Positions 34,341 to 48,297 of a DNA stretch of 64,000 bases are shown piece after piece; the first letter of the stretch is position 1; each line of letters begins with the position of its first letter. The DNA lies in assembly GCA_016859345.1 (NCBI GenBank), contig CM029126.1, forward strand, positions 13,146,527-13,210,526. The letters run 5' to 3'. The notes below the pieces were generated by a model that searched no databases, was not told the DNA's origin, and saw nothing but the letters and a program-made list of their open reading frames with translations. Both the position numbers and the translations under genes were made by a program. Source of the DNA: Istiophorus platypterus. Taxonomy: Eukaryota > Chordata > Actinopteri > Istiophoriformes > Istiophoridae.

Positions 34341-36379
34341 CTCTGGCGACTTAATCTTATTTGATCGTGTTGTGCCGTGACCAGAATAATGCATCATATA
34401 AAACAAAGAAGGAAGCATTCATAATGTTACAAACCGATCACAGTGACCACATGTTTAAAAATTAAAATGTATTTACTTTCACTCAAAATTGTATCTAATC
34501 ATTATGGGACATGACTTTTGCTACCGGTGAGGACACATATCAGGGAATGTGTGGTTTAATGACACGTGTAGTTTATGTTGTGCTATTGCACACATGCAGA
34601 TATTGGATATTTTTGGGCTGATTCCGACTGATTATTTAAACTAAATATCCCTGAGCTTCTCAGACAAAACGCTGAAAAAATTACAATAGAATTAAACACA
34701 CTGACTGTCATCCAGAATGATAAAAACTGAAAAAATATAAATGAAGAGTTAAATAAATTTATAAAATGAGATACTTTTTAAATCTTCCTATATTCAGTTT
34801 TGGGTTTTTTTCATGGCTAGCCAAACATTTCTTTAGTGGGTGGTCTGTGGACTTTACAACCTCAAAATTTCCAAAACTCTTGGCTACAGCTCTTCGATTG
34901 GGTCATCGGGTGATTCCTCTGGTAAAAGGCAGCCATGAGAGTCACTTTTGTCAAAATTACCCATACCAGTTACGCTATCAAAAAAAAAGTGTCACCATGA
35001 TAAAATTTCAAGTGATAAGAAAAATATCAAAAACTCCCAGCATTAACATCAATATATAACACAGATTTGATTATTAAAGATTATAACACCTGATTAAGTT
35101 CATAGCAAAAAGAGAAGTAATTTAATTTGATGTAGTATATTTGTTGTCTTTTCCATTTAGCTTTTTTCACAATTGGCTGCATGTATAAATAGCATCAATC
35201 CTGTGGAAAGAAACATTAAGTGTGATATTTTTGTCTATACATTATTTGGAAGAGAGAAAGAGAGAGAAATGGGGTTCCCCCTCCTCTACTCTGACATCAG
35301 GCTGTGTGAGTGGGTCTGTTGCATGTTTCCATTTCTCTTCTTCAGCACCTTTTACCTTTGACATTTAGGCCAACCCCCCACACACTCTTCCTTCAACGGA
35401 TGCTCCATGCAAGGGGCCACAGTAAAACACACAGTCCCCAACTACAGGGGATTTCCCCTCGTGCTGTACACATGTTCTATGTGTGTGTGTGTGTGCTTGT
35501 AATTGTGTCTGTGTCTGTGCACCTGTCTGTCCACTTCCAGGGGACTCCCAGAGTTGCAGACTGAGGGGGAGGAACAACACTGATAGTCTAAAAACCAAAT
35601 CAACAAAAATCAAAATCAAAACTTGGGTTCATATGTCTGCCTCTGTGTTTGTGTGAGAGGGTGTGTGTGTATGTGTATATAGGTGTATGTGTATGTTAGG
35701 CTCAGGAGAACTTTGTCTTTCATTTTTTTCTAATCCAGGAAGTTTGTCAGCAGGAGAGGAAGTCAGCAAGGAGTGTCATTCACCTCATACCTCCTGCATG
35801 TTACTGTTTATAAAGCAGGTGTGATCAGCACATCCTGACAGCTCAGTGGGCAGTTTGACTCTTCATAGTAAGAAAAGAACAGATCTTATTAGTAACATTC
35901 ATGGTGGCTTTTTTTTCTGTATGAGTGCCCCCGCAACAGTGACAGTGACAGTGAGGCAGCATGAACACCAGGACCCTGAATTTGAAGCAACTTAATTGAA
36001 TTCAATCATTCATTTTAGTATTCACACCTATGCTTTGACATGTCAAATCATCCTTCTTTTACAAATTCTGATATCATGACAGGTTTGGCATAAGTCCACA
36101 ATGACAACTATAAATAAAAACTATGATTTGAGCTTTTTATTGGCTGTATGTTATTCAGTGTCTTTGTTTCTATATTTGAGGCCTTAAAGGGGCTGTTTTA
36201 CATTTCTGAATGGATTAGAATAAGTTATGAACCCACAGCTAGAAAAATAGCTGCTTTAAATATGTGTGTGCATAATGTATTTCTGTGTGTGTATATGTTC
36301 TAATGGGACCTCTAATTAAGACTCTGGGTGTATCTGTTATCTGTCAGCACTGATCGATTGGCTTGGAGACTGACAGCTC

Positions 36380-36425
<46 letters not shown>

Positions 36426-36426
36426 C

Positions 36427-36517
<91 letters not shown>

Positions 36518-39188
36518 TGCACATGCACTTTTCATGTGTATGTTTCCCTCTTCAAGCAGACCACTCTGCTTTGTGGTTGTGTTATTTCCCCTGTCACTAA
36601 GAAATGTCGCTGTCCTAGAAGTAGGATTAACACATAATCACACACACAAAAACACTCATACACATGCACAGACTCACACCACTCCAAAAATGTTGTGAAT
36701 GGTCTTTTCCAGCATGCTAATCAAACACAGACATCACAAATTCCAACAGGAGCATGAGATGTCTGTCACATAAAAACACACACATGAAATCACTTGCAGA
36801 AAAACATACCCTCATTATGTAAGTGCACTTCCTGGGTATTGTATACCCTTATAAGCCATTTACTTCTGGTTCCTAAAATTTCAGTTTTATTAGAAAGGGA
36901 CAAATGTAAAATATTTTGGGATAGAAGATTTGGTGTTGTGTGGTGTCACAGCATTGATTTGATATGGAGCATGTATGTCTTGGTGCCCTCCACACTGATG
37001 TACTCACTCTGAACTTTACTCCAATGCAATTCTCTTTCTCACACACACACAGATAGAGCTCGATCACAATTTCACTACCACAGTTACTATCAATCACCTG
37101 GCTGTCGTAGAGGGTGAGTGTGTGTGTGCGTGTGTGTGTGTGTGTAGGTGCTAACGCTGTTGCGCAGGAAGGCAAGTGAGTGATGGCAGTGACTGTATAG
37201 ACGGCATGTGCTGTGAAATGTCACCATGGCGATCGATGGTGTTTAACGAGGCTGGAGGCTGATCTGGACCTCATGCTAACATGACCCCCCCCCCCCCACC
37301 CCCGCCCCCCAAACTCTCCTAATCCCCCTCTACTCTCTGTGAGAGCCCAAGGGTCCCTCGGGAGAGAGACAAAGCCTTTTACCTGCCAAGAGGCTTTTGT
37401 GTCCGACCAGACACCCACACACACACAAACACACACACGTATTTTGTGTAAAATCAGCTCAAAATGTTAAAATGTTTTTTTTTTCATAGTAAAAATATTT
37501 TAAAAGAATAAAACACAGGACACAGTCAGGCAGATTAATCAGAACTATTTTATGATTTCAAAGTGCTGAACATAAAATCCAGTGAACCAAAGGGAAGAAA
37601 AAATGAACAGGAAACTCAAACCAAAGAGGGACATTGAAAAAACAGCAACTTTTTTTCTCTTTTGTTTCTCTTCTTCAAAAAACAATGCACAACTTGTACC
37701 ACAATATTTGAAAAAGCTAAAAACACTTCAAAATATTAGTTTTTTATATATATATTTGTATTTATATCTATATAATTTGCTTTTTTCATATTTCAAACTG
37801 CTGCTGTGAGTGTGTGAGTGGGTGGTGGAGGCTCAGGGAGATTCCCATAGAGCCGCAGTCTGAGACACAAACACAGGTTGAGCTGTTTTGACAGGCTATG
37901 GCAGCTCTTGACAGCTTATAACACACCATGCATATGATCCTGGCTTCTCTAAGCGTACACACAAAGACGGTATGCAACCATGTCCTCCACACTCTCACAC
38001 GGCCTCCACAATAGAAACAAATAGAAAAAAGAGCATGACTGCGGAATGTTCCACCCCTGGATGTACAGCTATCTGTCGAGCACCCTCCTCTCCCCGACTC
38101 CCCGCCATCCACCGGGCGAGCAGGTAGGGTGTGTGTCTGTGCCTCTAGCCCTTCTCAGGGTGTAAGTGCTTTAAAAGCCAATTTCTGTCCATGTTCATTT
38201 GTCGATACTCCTACGCGATCTATGATTTCAAAATGAGTTGATTAAAAAAAAACAAAAACAAAAAAAAAAACCCCAACATACTAGAGCATGTTCAAGTCTG
38301 GGTGAATCAGTCATCAATCGTTAGTGCACAGCATCTCCTCTGCTGTCTAAAGCCAGACAGAGACTGTCTCCTTTTCTTTTAGCTACTGACAGTACAGGAC
38401 AAGTCTTTGTATTAAAATAATTTAGAGTTTGAAATTAAACCGTTCCTTCTCCGTCTCTTCCTTTTGTGGTGAGATAGCACTTAAGAAATTGCACTTGGAA
38501 ATCAAGAGCCCAACTCAACAGCCACTGCTATGTGTTTATGAAATATCTGTGTCCTGCTTTGTGATGTTTCTGCACATCTGTGCTTACACTGTCCTACCTC
38601 TGACATTTCAGTACATTTTGGTATGAAGACGCCCTCTTCCTCCTCTCAGCGAAAGGAAGTAGAATACACAGCGACTTGTGTTTCACTGGGACATCTTAAG
38701 CTTTGATAACATTCTACCACAATGACACCTTTGCTTCCCTCTTTACTAAAAAGAAGTCCTCAGACTGGATAAACCAGGCCAAAACACAGATAAACACTCA
38801 TAAACCTTGGTGTTGTTTTTTTTCTGTTGATGTCACTGGATGAGCTGCCACCCAGATGGAGAGAGGACAGTAAAAAGTCATTTTTCCATCGTCCTTCTCA
38901 GCCTCCCCAGTGTGAGAAAAACAGGAGGATCAAATAAAAAGTGATAAAGCATTTGATTAATTGTCTTTTATACTGTTTCATAGCATTTAGTTGGTTTTCC
39001 ATTTGAGTGAAAAGGCGTTCTTGATTGTTTGTCCTGTTAAGTAGAAAGCATTTGACGGGCTCTCTCTGCTCTGCATCAATCAGAGGGGAGCGAGTCTCTC
39101 TTCTGGATGTGTGTGCGTGCTCCTCGGGGGGAAAAAGGCCTGAACAGGACATGACGTGGGTCTCTCTCTCTGTGGTCAGCCCGGGCTG
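34341..39188. other. intergenic region between stx17 and nr4a3, including nr4a3 3'-untranslated region
   Basis: No coding exon was recognised in about 4.8 kb. A long (GT) tract with GC interruptions lies at 36386-36515, with smaller (GT) tracts at 35480-35495 and 37119-37144 and a C run at 37286-37297. The part nearest 39188 is transcribed as the nr4a3 3'-untranslated region. Its end is not placed. A minus-strand AATAAA at 36886-36891 is one possibility. Confidence 0.6.
36386..36515. repeat. (GT)n compound microsatellite
   Basis: About 130 bases of GT alternation with a few GC interruptions. Overlapping frames on both strands read poly(Cys-Val) or poly(His-Thr) and are not genes. Confidence 0.95.
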
Positions 39189-39451
39189 TCAGTAGGGCAA
39201 AGTGTCCAGGAACCTGTCAATCAAGGGTGGGGGCGGGACCAGATCCTCCAGCTTCAGGTAGAAGATTCGTTGAAGGCCCTGGGTTCTCTGGGAACGGAGC
39301 TCTGCCCTTAGACCCAGAATACGACTCAGAGGGGGCGCAGCCTTAGATGAGGAGGAAGACGGGCCACAGCCCAGGTGGTCTCTGAGACAGCAAATCACTT
39401 TATTTTGCAGCTCCTCAACGCGCTTTGAGTCCTTCAGACCTGGGACTTGCT
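39189..39451 (-). CDS. nr4a3: nr4a3 last exon, AF-2 and stop
   Basis: Acceptor TCACAG. Encodes EQVPGLKDSKRVEELQNKVI through LQRIFYLKLEDLVPPPP and LIDRFLDTLPY, stop TGA at 39189-39191. It differs from human in the RHGLKEP segment and lacks one residue before FLDTLP. Confidence 0.95.
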
Positions 39452-39525
39452 CTGTGAAAAGACAGACAAGGACATTAGGAGAATAATTCAAAAAAATTAA
39501 GTCAGTGGAAAAAAAAATCACACAC

Positions 39526-39563
<38 letters not shown>

Positions 39564-39728
39564 CAGAGCTCATTCAGCTGAAAGAGCATTACCTACATCT
39601 TCTTTTTTATTGAATTCCACCTCATTAGACTGTATGGCTCATGTTCTTAACAGGCGTTAACCTGTCTCACTCACTACAGATCAATACACAGAATAACCCA
39701 ATAAGCCCCCTGCACACTATGTACGAAC

Positions 39729-39813
<85 letters not shown>

Positions 39814-42800
39814 ACAAACACACACACAGTCTCTACATGTATATAAACATTTGCACACACACTCACACAGACATACAAATAGTCTGCAATTTAGGATACT
39901 GACAGAAACAAAATGTGCTCAACAATTAGCTGATTATTCGGGCCTGTGAGCAGCCAAATGAAATTAGAGACACACACGCGCACAAATACACACACGCTGC
40001 TGCCCATAGCAACTCCAGTGGCACCCGTACTAAGCTTAATGTGACACTAACTCATTCTGCAGAGAACAGGGTGTCCAGCCACACACACACACAAACACAC
40101 ACACACACACAACACAGACACACACACACATACACACAAACTGGTCCATGCTGCAGGGAGGCTGTCGCTAAGACCAGTCTCACGTTGAGGTATCTATTAT
40201 CTGAAGCTTATTTATCGTTTATTTATGTGACTCTTTTGTTTGTTCTGTTTGTGGCTGCAGAGTCACTCCAGTCCTCCTTTCACTGCGACTTTCAGACCTC
40301 TCACACACTCGCTTCCCTCTCTCTTTGCTCCCCTTTTCCCTTCTTTCTCTATGTGCGCGAGCTCCTAGGGAGGGATCGATGACTGCCTTTCTGCACGGGC
40401 CACTCTGAAGCGTTCGATTGCCTGGTGGCTTTGGCGGCTCTGTCGTGGTAGTACGCTATGTGCTTTGCCGAGGTGGCAGAGCGCCACTGAGAACAGCGCA
40501 GACACCATTCCGGAGCTCTGCTCCACGGTGGGCTGGTCGATCAGGCACAGAGTTAAGTGCTCCCCCAGAGAGTGAGGATGGGGTTGGAGGGCTTAGACAG
40601 AGGAAGAGGAGGTGGATGAAGAGGAGGAGGAGGTGGGGGGGCAGGGTGAGTTGTGAGTGGGGGGAGGGCTATTGTACCCATTACACATCTATGTACAGAT
40701 TCAGATGCTGATGTGAAGGTGTAAAAAAATGAAATGTGATTAATTGTACAAGCGTTCTCTACCACCTTAGGCTACATAGGTAATTGACTATTTCTAATGC
40801 ATTTCTAATGTGCTTTACTGACAACTAAACTCTTGCTTCTTCTGTTGCACCTAAGATGAGTGTTCACAGAGAAAGCTATAACCCTCCCACCATTTTTCAC
40901 ACATGCTCACTGATTAGAGGGCCAGGTGTGTGGCAGGTGCAGCAGGTGCTTCTGGGTATCGAGTTCTTGTTTCAGGCAAGGATGTGTGAGAACACACATG
41001 CACATGCGTGTTTTTGAGCGTATGTGTGACGTTAGTGGATGTATCCACCTGATCACTGTCACATTGAATCACCAACAGACAAAGCTCTGGATACAGGAAA
41101 GAAGGTGTGGTGATTGATCGCATTTGTTTGTGTAGAAGAGAGGGACAAATGCATGCCCTATAGCAATATACTTTTATAGACTTTGAAACCAGGCTCTTAT
41201 TTTTATCCACTTTATTTTCTCCTGATGGTGATTTCGAGATCTGAAATCTGATGTCACTGGCTTGTGTTTTTACCTGTAAGCAGTACGAGGGCGGAAAGGC
41301 AGGCGAAGGCAGAGGCGTCCAGGTTAAGGCTCTGGAGGTGGGTGGAGAAATCCCGGATGGAGTCCAACCACTCTCCGAACCCACGAAGGCACTGGAACCT
41401 GTGCAGCACCAGGCCGTTACAGAACACTAGTTTATCCTCTGACAACATCGACCTGAGAAACAGAGAAAAGAGGGACATGAAAACTGTGGTTAGATCCCTC
41501 TTTCAATGAAATGCTGTATTTTCCCTCATGTATTGTAAATATGGCTTGTGATACCGGGGAAAGGAAACAATTACAATAAAAACAATGAGAAAACCTGGCA
41601 GTGTGCGCACTCACACACAAACTGGACACACATCAAACACAGGCATGCAGCTGATTAAGGTTGTGTTTTCCAAATTATAGCATTTTAAAACATTCCTGTG
41701 TTTCCCTTGGCAGGGTGGGGTGAAGGGTTAGGGCAGAGGGCTGCTCTATGTGTGTGTATTTGGAGAAAGGTAAACTGTTATGGCTTTAATGTACCCAGGC
41801 TGTGGTGTGCAGTGGAAACACAAAGCCTTAATGAGGAAATGAAAAGGCTTCTCAGATGTATTTAACCATCATTTACTCACGACACACAACGTCCCACTCC
41901 TTTACCATCAAGCAGTGAGGGAGAGAGAACAAGCAGTGAATGAGGGAGGGCTATGACTGGTCCTTATTAGTGCCTAATAGAAGAGCATGGCTTTCTTCAG
42001 TGAGCTGGTACAGCGTTTAGTTGGTCGAGCTGAGGAAGACAAAGTGCTGCACGAGAAGCTAAGGCAGATTGAATATGCGGGACAAAGGCAGAAAGGTTGA
42101 AGTGTGGTTGGAAAACAGCTGATGGTGAGAACAAAGAGAGAGAGAGAGGAGGGGAAATGGGAGAAACAGGAGAAGCCTCAAATTACACCCTGCACAAACA
42201 TTGGTTTAGCAGTTATGAGGAGAAGATGAAATACCATTTGTGTCCAATTATCCTTACTACAGTTTAAAAGAGGTACTCCACCCACTAACAGCAGAACTCA
42301 TGTATACAGATCCTCGCACATCATCAGCTCTGTCAGTCATACATGTTCATAAGAGCAATAACAACAAAATAACAACTAGAACTAGCAATCAGTACCAAAA
42401 TTATAAGCCACGAAGTAGAGACGGAGGGAAGAGAGTTGAAGAAGAGGGAGGAAAATTGAAAAAAAAAAGCAGGGTTACGAAGGTAGAGGATGCATAAGGC
42501 AGGGAGAGACCGATCACCTGTTACCTAGAAAGAGTGAAAGATGATTTTTTTTTTTCGCTTTTATTCTCCATATCATCTCTTCTGAACTGAGGTGCAAGTC
42601 AGCAACCATCCTGCACAATCCTGCATTCTTGACTTCTTGTCAATCGTCTTGTATGCAGTATAAATGTTACACTACATATTATAATGATATGACCCCTTGG
42701 AACACTCCCCTTGAATTATTACTTATTTGCAAACCGTAGGGCAGTGTACTGTATTCTGGAGCCACCTGTTGCTTTAGTGTATTTATATTGCCATAAAATT

Positions 42801-45800
42801 TCATACAAGTATGGCATCACTCATTATTTTTAGTTTTTTGCATGTTTTTTTTCCCCCTCAACATTTTAGATTTTTGTTACAAGCAACACTTTGCATTTGA
42901 ATGATGGATTGAGAGATTGATGCAAACAAATAAGTTGATATTACTTTATAAAACATCACAATAAATAAATCAAAATCTTAAGAACTATTATCCTTGAAAA
43001 ATAAATGACTGAAGCCATTTCACTGTGTCTGTGAGTCTTAGCTGGCTGTGTCTGCATTGTAATGATTAAGTAAAACATAGCCAACTAGTCCAGTAAAGAA
43101 GTTGATTACAATGCTGAGAATTATTTCAAAAATAATTTCACCCATGTCTTATAGTCGCACATGAGCAAAACTGTACAGACAAGCTGGCAGACAAGCAGCC
43201 AGGCAGATGCACAGACACACACCCGGACACACACAAACACACAATTGGATGTGTGCCATACATTCCACTCAGCCCTGACTACACTGTCACCACGGTAATC
43301 AACCAATAACCACAGAAACTGTTTGGTAACGGGGTGCTTACAGCAATGCCGGTCTAGAAGAGCGGAGCAAATTTACTCTACACACACTGAGCACACACAG
43401 ACACACACACTCACAGGCATACAGACATACGCTTGCAAGGGGGTCTGTAAGGCATCTCAGTTCAACACGGGGTCAATGCAGGGCTGCGTCAACAGTGAGA
43501 TGGGAGTGTGGGCCGCATCCTCTCCTCTCACGGAACGGGGAGAAAGTAAGATAGCGCTGCGTTTGTGTGTGTGTGTCCTCTGTGCTGTGGGAGTTTGGCC
43601 AATGCAGTGAGCTGAGCAGTGTGTGTATGAGCATGTGTGTGTTTGATGGAGGGCCCTATGAGTCCACCAATTTAGCATGCGTCAGAGTCCTGGCCTGATC
43701 CCCTTCCTGCTGGGATTGTGATGCCACCAACCATCCTCTACCCACCCTGCACCTGGACCTACACTGGGAGGAGGAGAGAGTTGGGATTCTACATCATCAG
43801 TGTGTGTGAGTGTGTGTATCCATGTGTGAGTAAGCACGCTTGTGTGTCTGACTGTGTTGGTTTCTGCCCTAGACAACAGCGCAGACAAAAGGATGAGCTT
43901 GTAGCTCGACCCCCCCCCTCCGACTTCCCCATAAATTTAACCAGCCACATGCCTTGCGGGAGCAGACCGGTATCCCGGGGCAATTCTGAAGCAAAGATTG
44001 GGTTGGGGCAGTCATAATGGCACCACAGGTATCCACAGTTGAGACACACACATGCTTTCACACACATACATCACAGGACACATGGAGTAAATGAAGTTGA
44101 TTCCGTTTTTATTTAAGTAAGCTGAATTGAATATGTAGGTCTTTCCATAACAGCCTTTTAGTTTCTCAGCTGACTACCTTTTGGATGGGATTGATTCTGT
44201 CAATACAGAGTTCACAATGTCAGCACAGTTTTAGCCAGAAGAACACAAACACAGAGCTCTCTGTGCGTCAGATATCAGATGAGTGGAGCGGAACTCTGCG
44301 GGTGTAGCTGCTGTCATAGCTACAGACTCCATTCATAATTTGGTTCATATGGCGATTACTCAGCTCCACTCCTACTCTGGAGATACACCAACACAGCAGC
44401 ATGCAGCTCTGCCAGCACAGTACACACTGTACTGTAATGGTAAAGGATATCAACTGCCTGTTGCTCCTAACACAATGTGAGATGCCAAATGAGGCTAAGT
44501 TGCTGATAAACCCGTTTTTGGAAATCTAGTGTGAGAAGTAATCTGAAAGGTGAGAGGTGTGTGTATGAGTGGAGATTTGCATATGAGTTGAGAAAAAGAG
44601 TAAAGTCAAAATTGCTGAAGTTCTTATCCATCACATCATCACGCTGTTCGTTCTAGCACAAAAAAAGGCTCAATCTCAGCCTTCTCACCTGTGAGCCAGT
44701 CGCAGGACGAACAGCTCCAGAAAAGCCGAGTCTATGAGCAGGTTCTGGTCGTCACGCTGAAGCTCGGAGAAGCCGGGCAGCCGGTCGGCCCAGCACCGCG
44801 TGGTCTCCATCGAGATGGTGAGCAGCCTGTAAAAGAGCTGGATGTGCTCAGCATCTGAGGAGGAGGAGGGAGGGTCGGCCGCACTGAACTAGGGGACACA
44901 GAGAAAGAAGAGAAATTACTCAAAACACTAGACACCAAACTAGCGACATCTCTCAATGAACACATGCGTTGCTGAACTGAAATGATATGAGACAGGTGTT
45001 GAGGATACCTGGCTGTAGTCGAGGTCACAGGGCGTGCAGTGGGAATAAGCCCTGAGCAGAGCGGAGAGCAGACTGAGGGGTGGAGAGGGAGGGGACGCTT
45101 CTGTCTGCAGGGGGCTCTTTGGTTTGGAGGGCAGACGGCCTCGGCGCCCCTTCAAGCTATCAGTACGTACCACTGTCAGTCAGAAAAGATAGAAAAGAAG
45201 AAGCAAGAATGAAGAGGTTGTTCAGTTGATAATATTTCACATGAATGCATAAACGACTTCTATTCTCTTACTGACAGGCTTGTGATCAGTTTTCGGGTTA
45301 TGACTGAAAGGAAGCTTTCTGCAGGAGCTCTCCAACATTCCCACAATCCCTACACAGGAGGCCACTAGCCAGCAGATGGCAGTGACGCTATGTTACGGGC
45401 TACAGAAACGTGTTAATGGGAAAGAGAAGTTTGTGTGGTGCATGAGTGTGTTTGCATTTCCAGGCCTGTGATTGTGGATGTGGTTATTACCTGACATGTA
45501 GGACAGGTGAGAAAATTCAGGGAAATGATGACAGTATGAGTCCTATGCTGATTTTACACATCATCAAAACATCTCTGTGCGGAAAGTCAGCTATATCGGA
45601 CCCGATGACACAAATAGAGAGATGTAAAAGTCTGAGGATCTTTGTGCAGTGTGGTCACATTTCAAAGCTTTAAACCCATCAAAGATTCAGAGGTTTAAAA
45701 AAGTGATGGATACTTATCGGTACGGTGTATTTTCAGTGCTGCATTGGGGTGTGCGTGATGCTGCCACAGCCCAGGTAATTACTGACCTATAGAACCATAA

Positions 45801-48252
45801 TCCGAGAGGCAAACTTTATCTTCATGGGCTGGAATTTAGGTTTGTGCGATACAGTTGTGGCATGTGTGGGCTCCGTGACCTGTTGCAGGTGTTTTCAGTG
45901 GGTATCAGGTGTGCGGTCACCTACCTTCCTTCACCATGCCCACGCTCAGACACTTCTGAAAGCGGCAGTACTGGCAGCGGTTGCGTCTCCTCTTGTCCAC
46001 AGGACAGTTTTTACTGGCCAGACACACATACTTGGCGTTTTTCTGCACTGTGCGCTGGAGAGAGAAGAAACAGGCATAGCGATAATCAGCCTCCAAACAC
46101 AATCATCCACCTAATATTTGATTTGTTTAATTCAATTTCTGTTTTTTTTTTCTCCTCCCCATCAAAGAATGAAAGCAGAAGCTCGCAGGTCAGATTTTAA
46201 TTACGCGCTGAAAGGCGGCGGTGACATCAGTATAATTAGATAAAATTAATTTTCCAACAAGACTCGCCTGCAGGAGGGACAATTTTATTAGAGCCGGAGC
46301 TGACAATGGGGACCGAGCGCATGGCGTGCCGAGGCGGGTCCCACGAGACGAGGGGGGGGTTGGGGTGGGTGGGTGGGGGGGCACTGGCGGCAAGAGCTGC
46401 GTGATCAGATTGTTTGTGAAGCTCGCGGGTCAACTGTGGCACCTCCGGGGGGCCTCGCGCATCGCGCCTCTCTCGATGGGACCCGCGGGATCTGTTTTCT
46501 TCTCGGCTGGCTCGCACGATTATTACTGACCTTATTAAAATGAAATCAGAAACGGGCCACGTGGGGACCAGGCGCGCTCTAAGACAATAATAACAGGGAT
46601 AGTAGCGAATGCCTGTGCGCTCCAGCGCTCAATCCCGCGCACTGGGGACCGGATAAGGTGCGTGTAAAGACAAAGGCAGGTGTTTTCGGGGCGGGATAAG
46701 TAGACTAATGATTCAGTGAAAACTCCCCCGCGGAGAATTACAAGTATCGTCACAGTCAGACCTTCATTTTCAGACTGCAGTGTGAGAATGCTGGATAAGG
46801 CTACTTAAGGTGCGCGGTTAGGTCATTGCTCTTAGTATAATCAAACCAAAGACTGTGTGCATAAGTCCCAGTGAGGCATCCTGGGACATGTTCCCAGTTT
46901 TTACAGGCGCCTTTGGCAGAAGAATTAAAAGCCTATATCCGGGGTGCAACCCTGTTAGACTAATACATTTGCGATAGATAAATTAAAATAAAAATCATCA
47001 AACAAACAAAAAAAAAACCAAACGAACAAACAAATAAATAAATGCTTAAGATTGCAATTCAGTTAGGTTGCCGTCATCCGGACGTATTTAGGTTTCCAAT
47101 CGCTGTCAAGCTGTGCCTCCGGTAGTCCACTCAGGCAAGACAGCACCAGAAAACAAACTGTAAATGAAACAAACGGAACACACCGAAAGTGCCGCGGCTT
47201 CCCCTCTTCTTAAACGCCTCTAAAACACATCAAAATAAATAAATCCAATTAGGAACCCCTCGCGCCACACATGCCCGTGCCCCCGGGAGACCAATAACAC
47301 ACCAATTATTTCATATGCTCCGGCGCGAGTGCGTAACTGGCGCGTAATGGGCGCTTGCGCCGGATGAGGGTGGTTGCCATGGCATCGCAGATCACTGTGA
47401 ATGTCTCCCTCTTATCCCTTCAATAGTCAGTGACCCGTGCGCGCGGGGATAAGTTAGTTATGGTCATTAATGCGGTTGAGGGAAAATAGCATCCATTTAG
47501 CTGGAGTTTCGAACTGAACATAAAGCTGCATGAGAGGCTGAATGACGCACAGCGCCTCAACATGCCAGCAACTCTGCAGCAAGTCCAACGCAAAGTTTAC
47601 ATGAACGTCGTCTTTCTCATACATGCCATTCGGCAACAGCATCGAAATCACACGCCTGAGCTTGTCAATCAAATTAACACACATTTTGTGTGGAATGATA
47701 CTTGGGTGAGGATTTTAAGGACAGCCGTGATTCAATTTTTTTTTTTCCTTAACCAGTAAGAGTTGGTGTTTTCCCTGCCCTGTTATTGAGGTCTCAGGTG
47801 ACCCTGGTGGTTGATCTAGGTGGAAGTTCTTCCCCTCTTTGACCTCGGGGCCTAATTTAAACATAGCTGGTTCCAAGAAAAGACTGCGTTTGAAATAATC
47901 AATTAAGGTTCTGATAAATTAAGCTCTCATGTGAGTGCCGCCTGTCTCATGCTGTCTCCTGTCTCTCTCCACTGCTCTTTGTGTGTGTGGGCTTGGGGGG
48001 TGAGGTGGGGGGTTGGGGCTCTTGTGACTGTCTAATAAGTAGCATGGAGCATGACTGGCATCTTAGCAGAGACACTACATATCAGAGCTAACACTGCGTA
48101 ACTCAATAGTCTCTGATACTCATCAGTGGGCTGTCCTCATATATATGCAGGTGAACGCAAACGTAAACATATGCACACACACAAACACATAAAATTATTA
48201 CAATATGATTATCAGTTCTGTAGATCCTTCTTGTGCCCTTAGGCTAGCCTAT

Positions 48253-48297
<45 letters not shown>

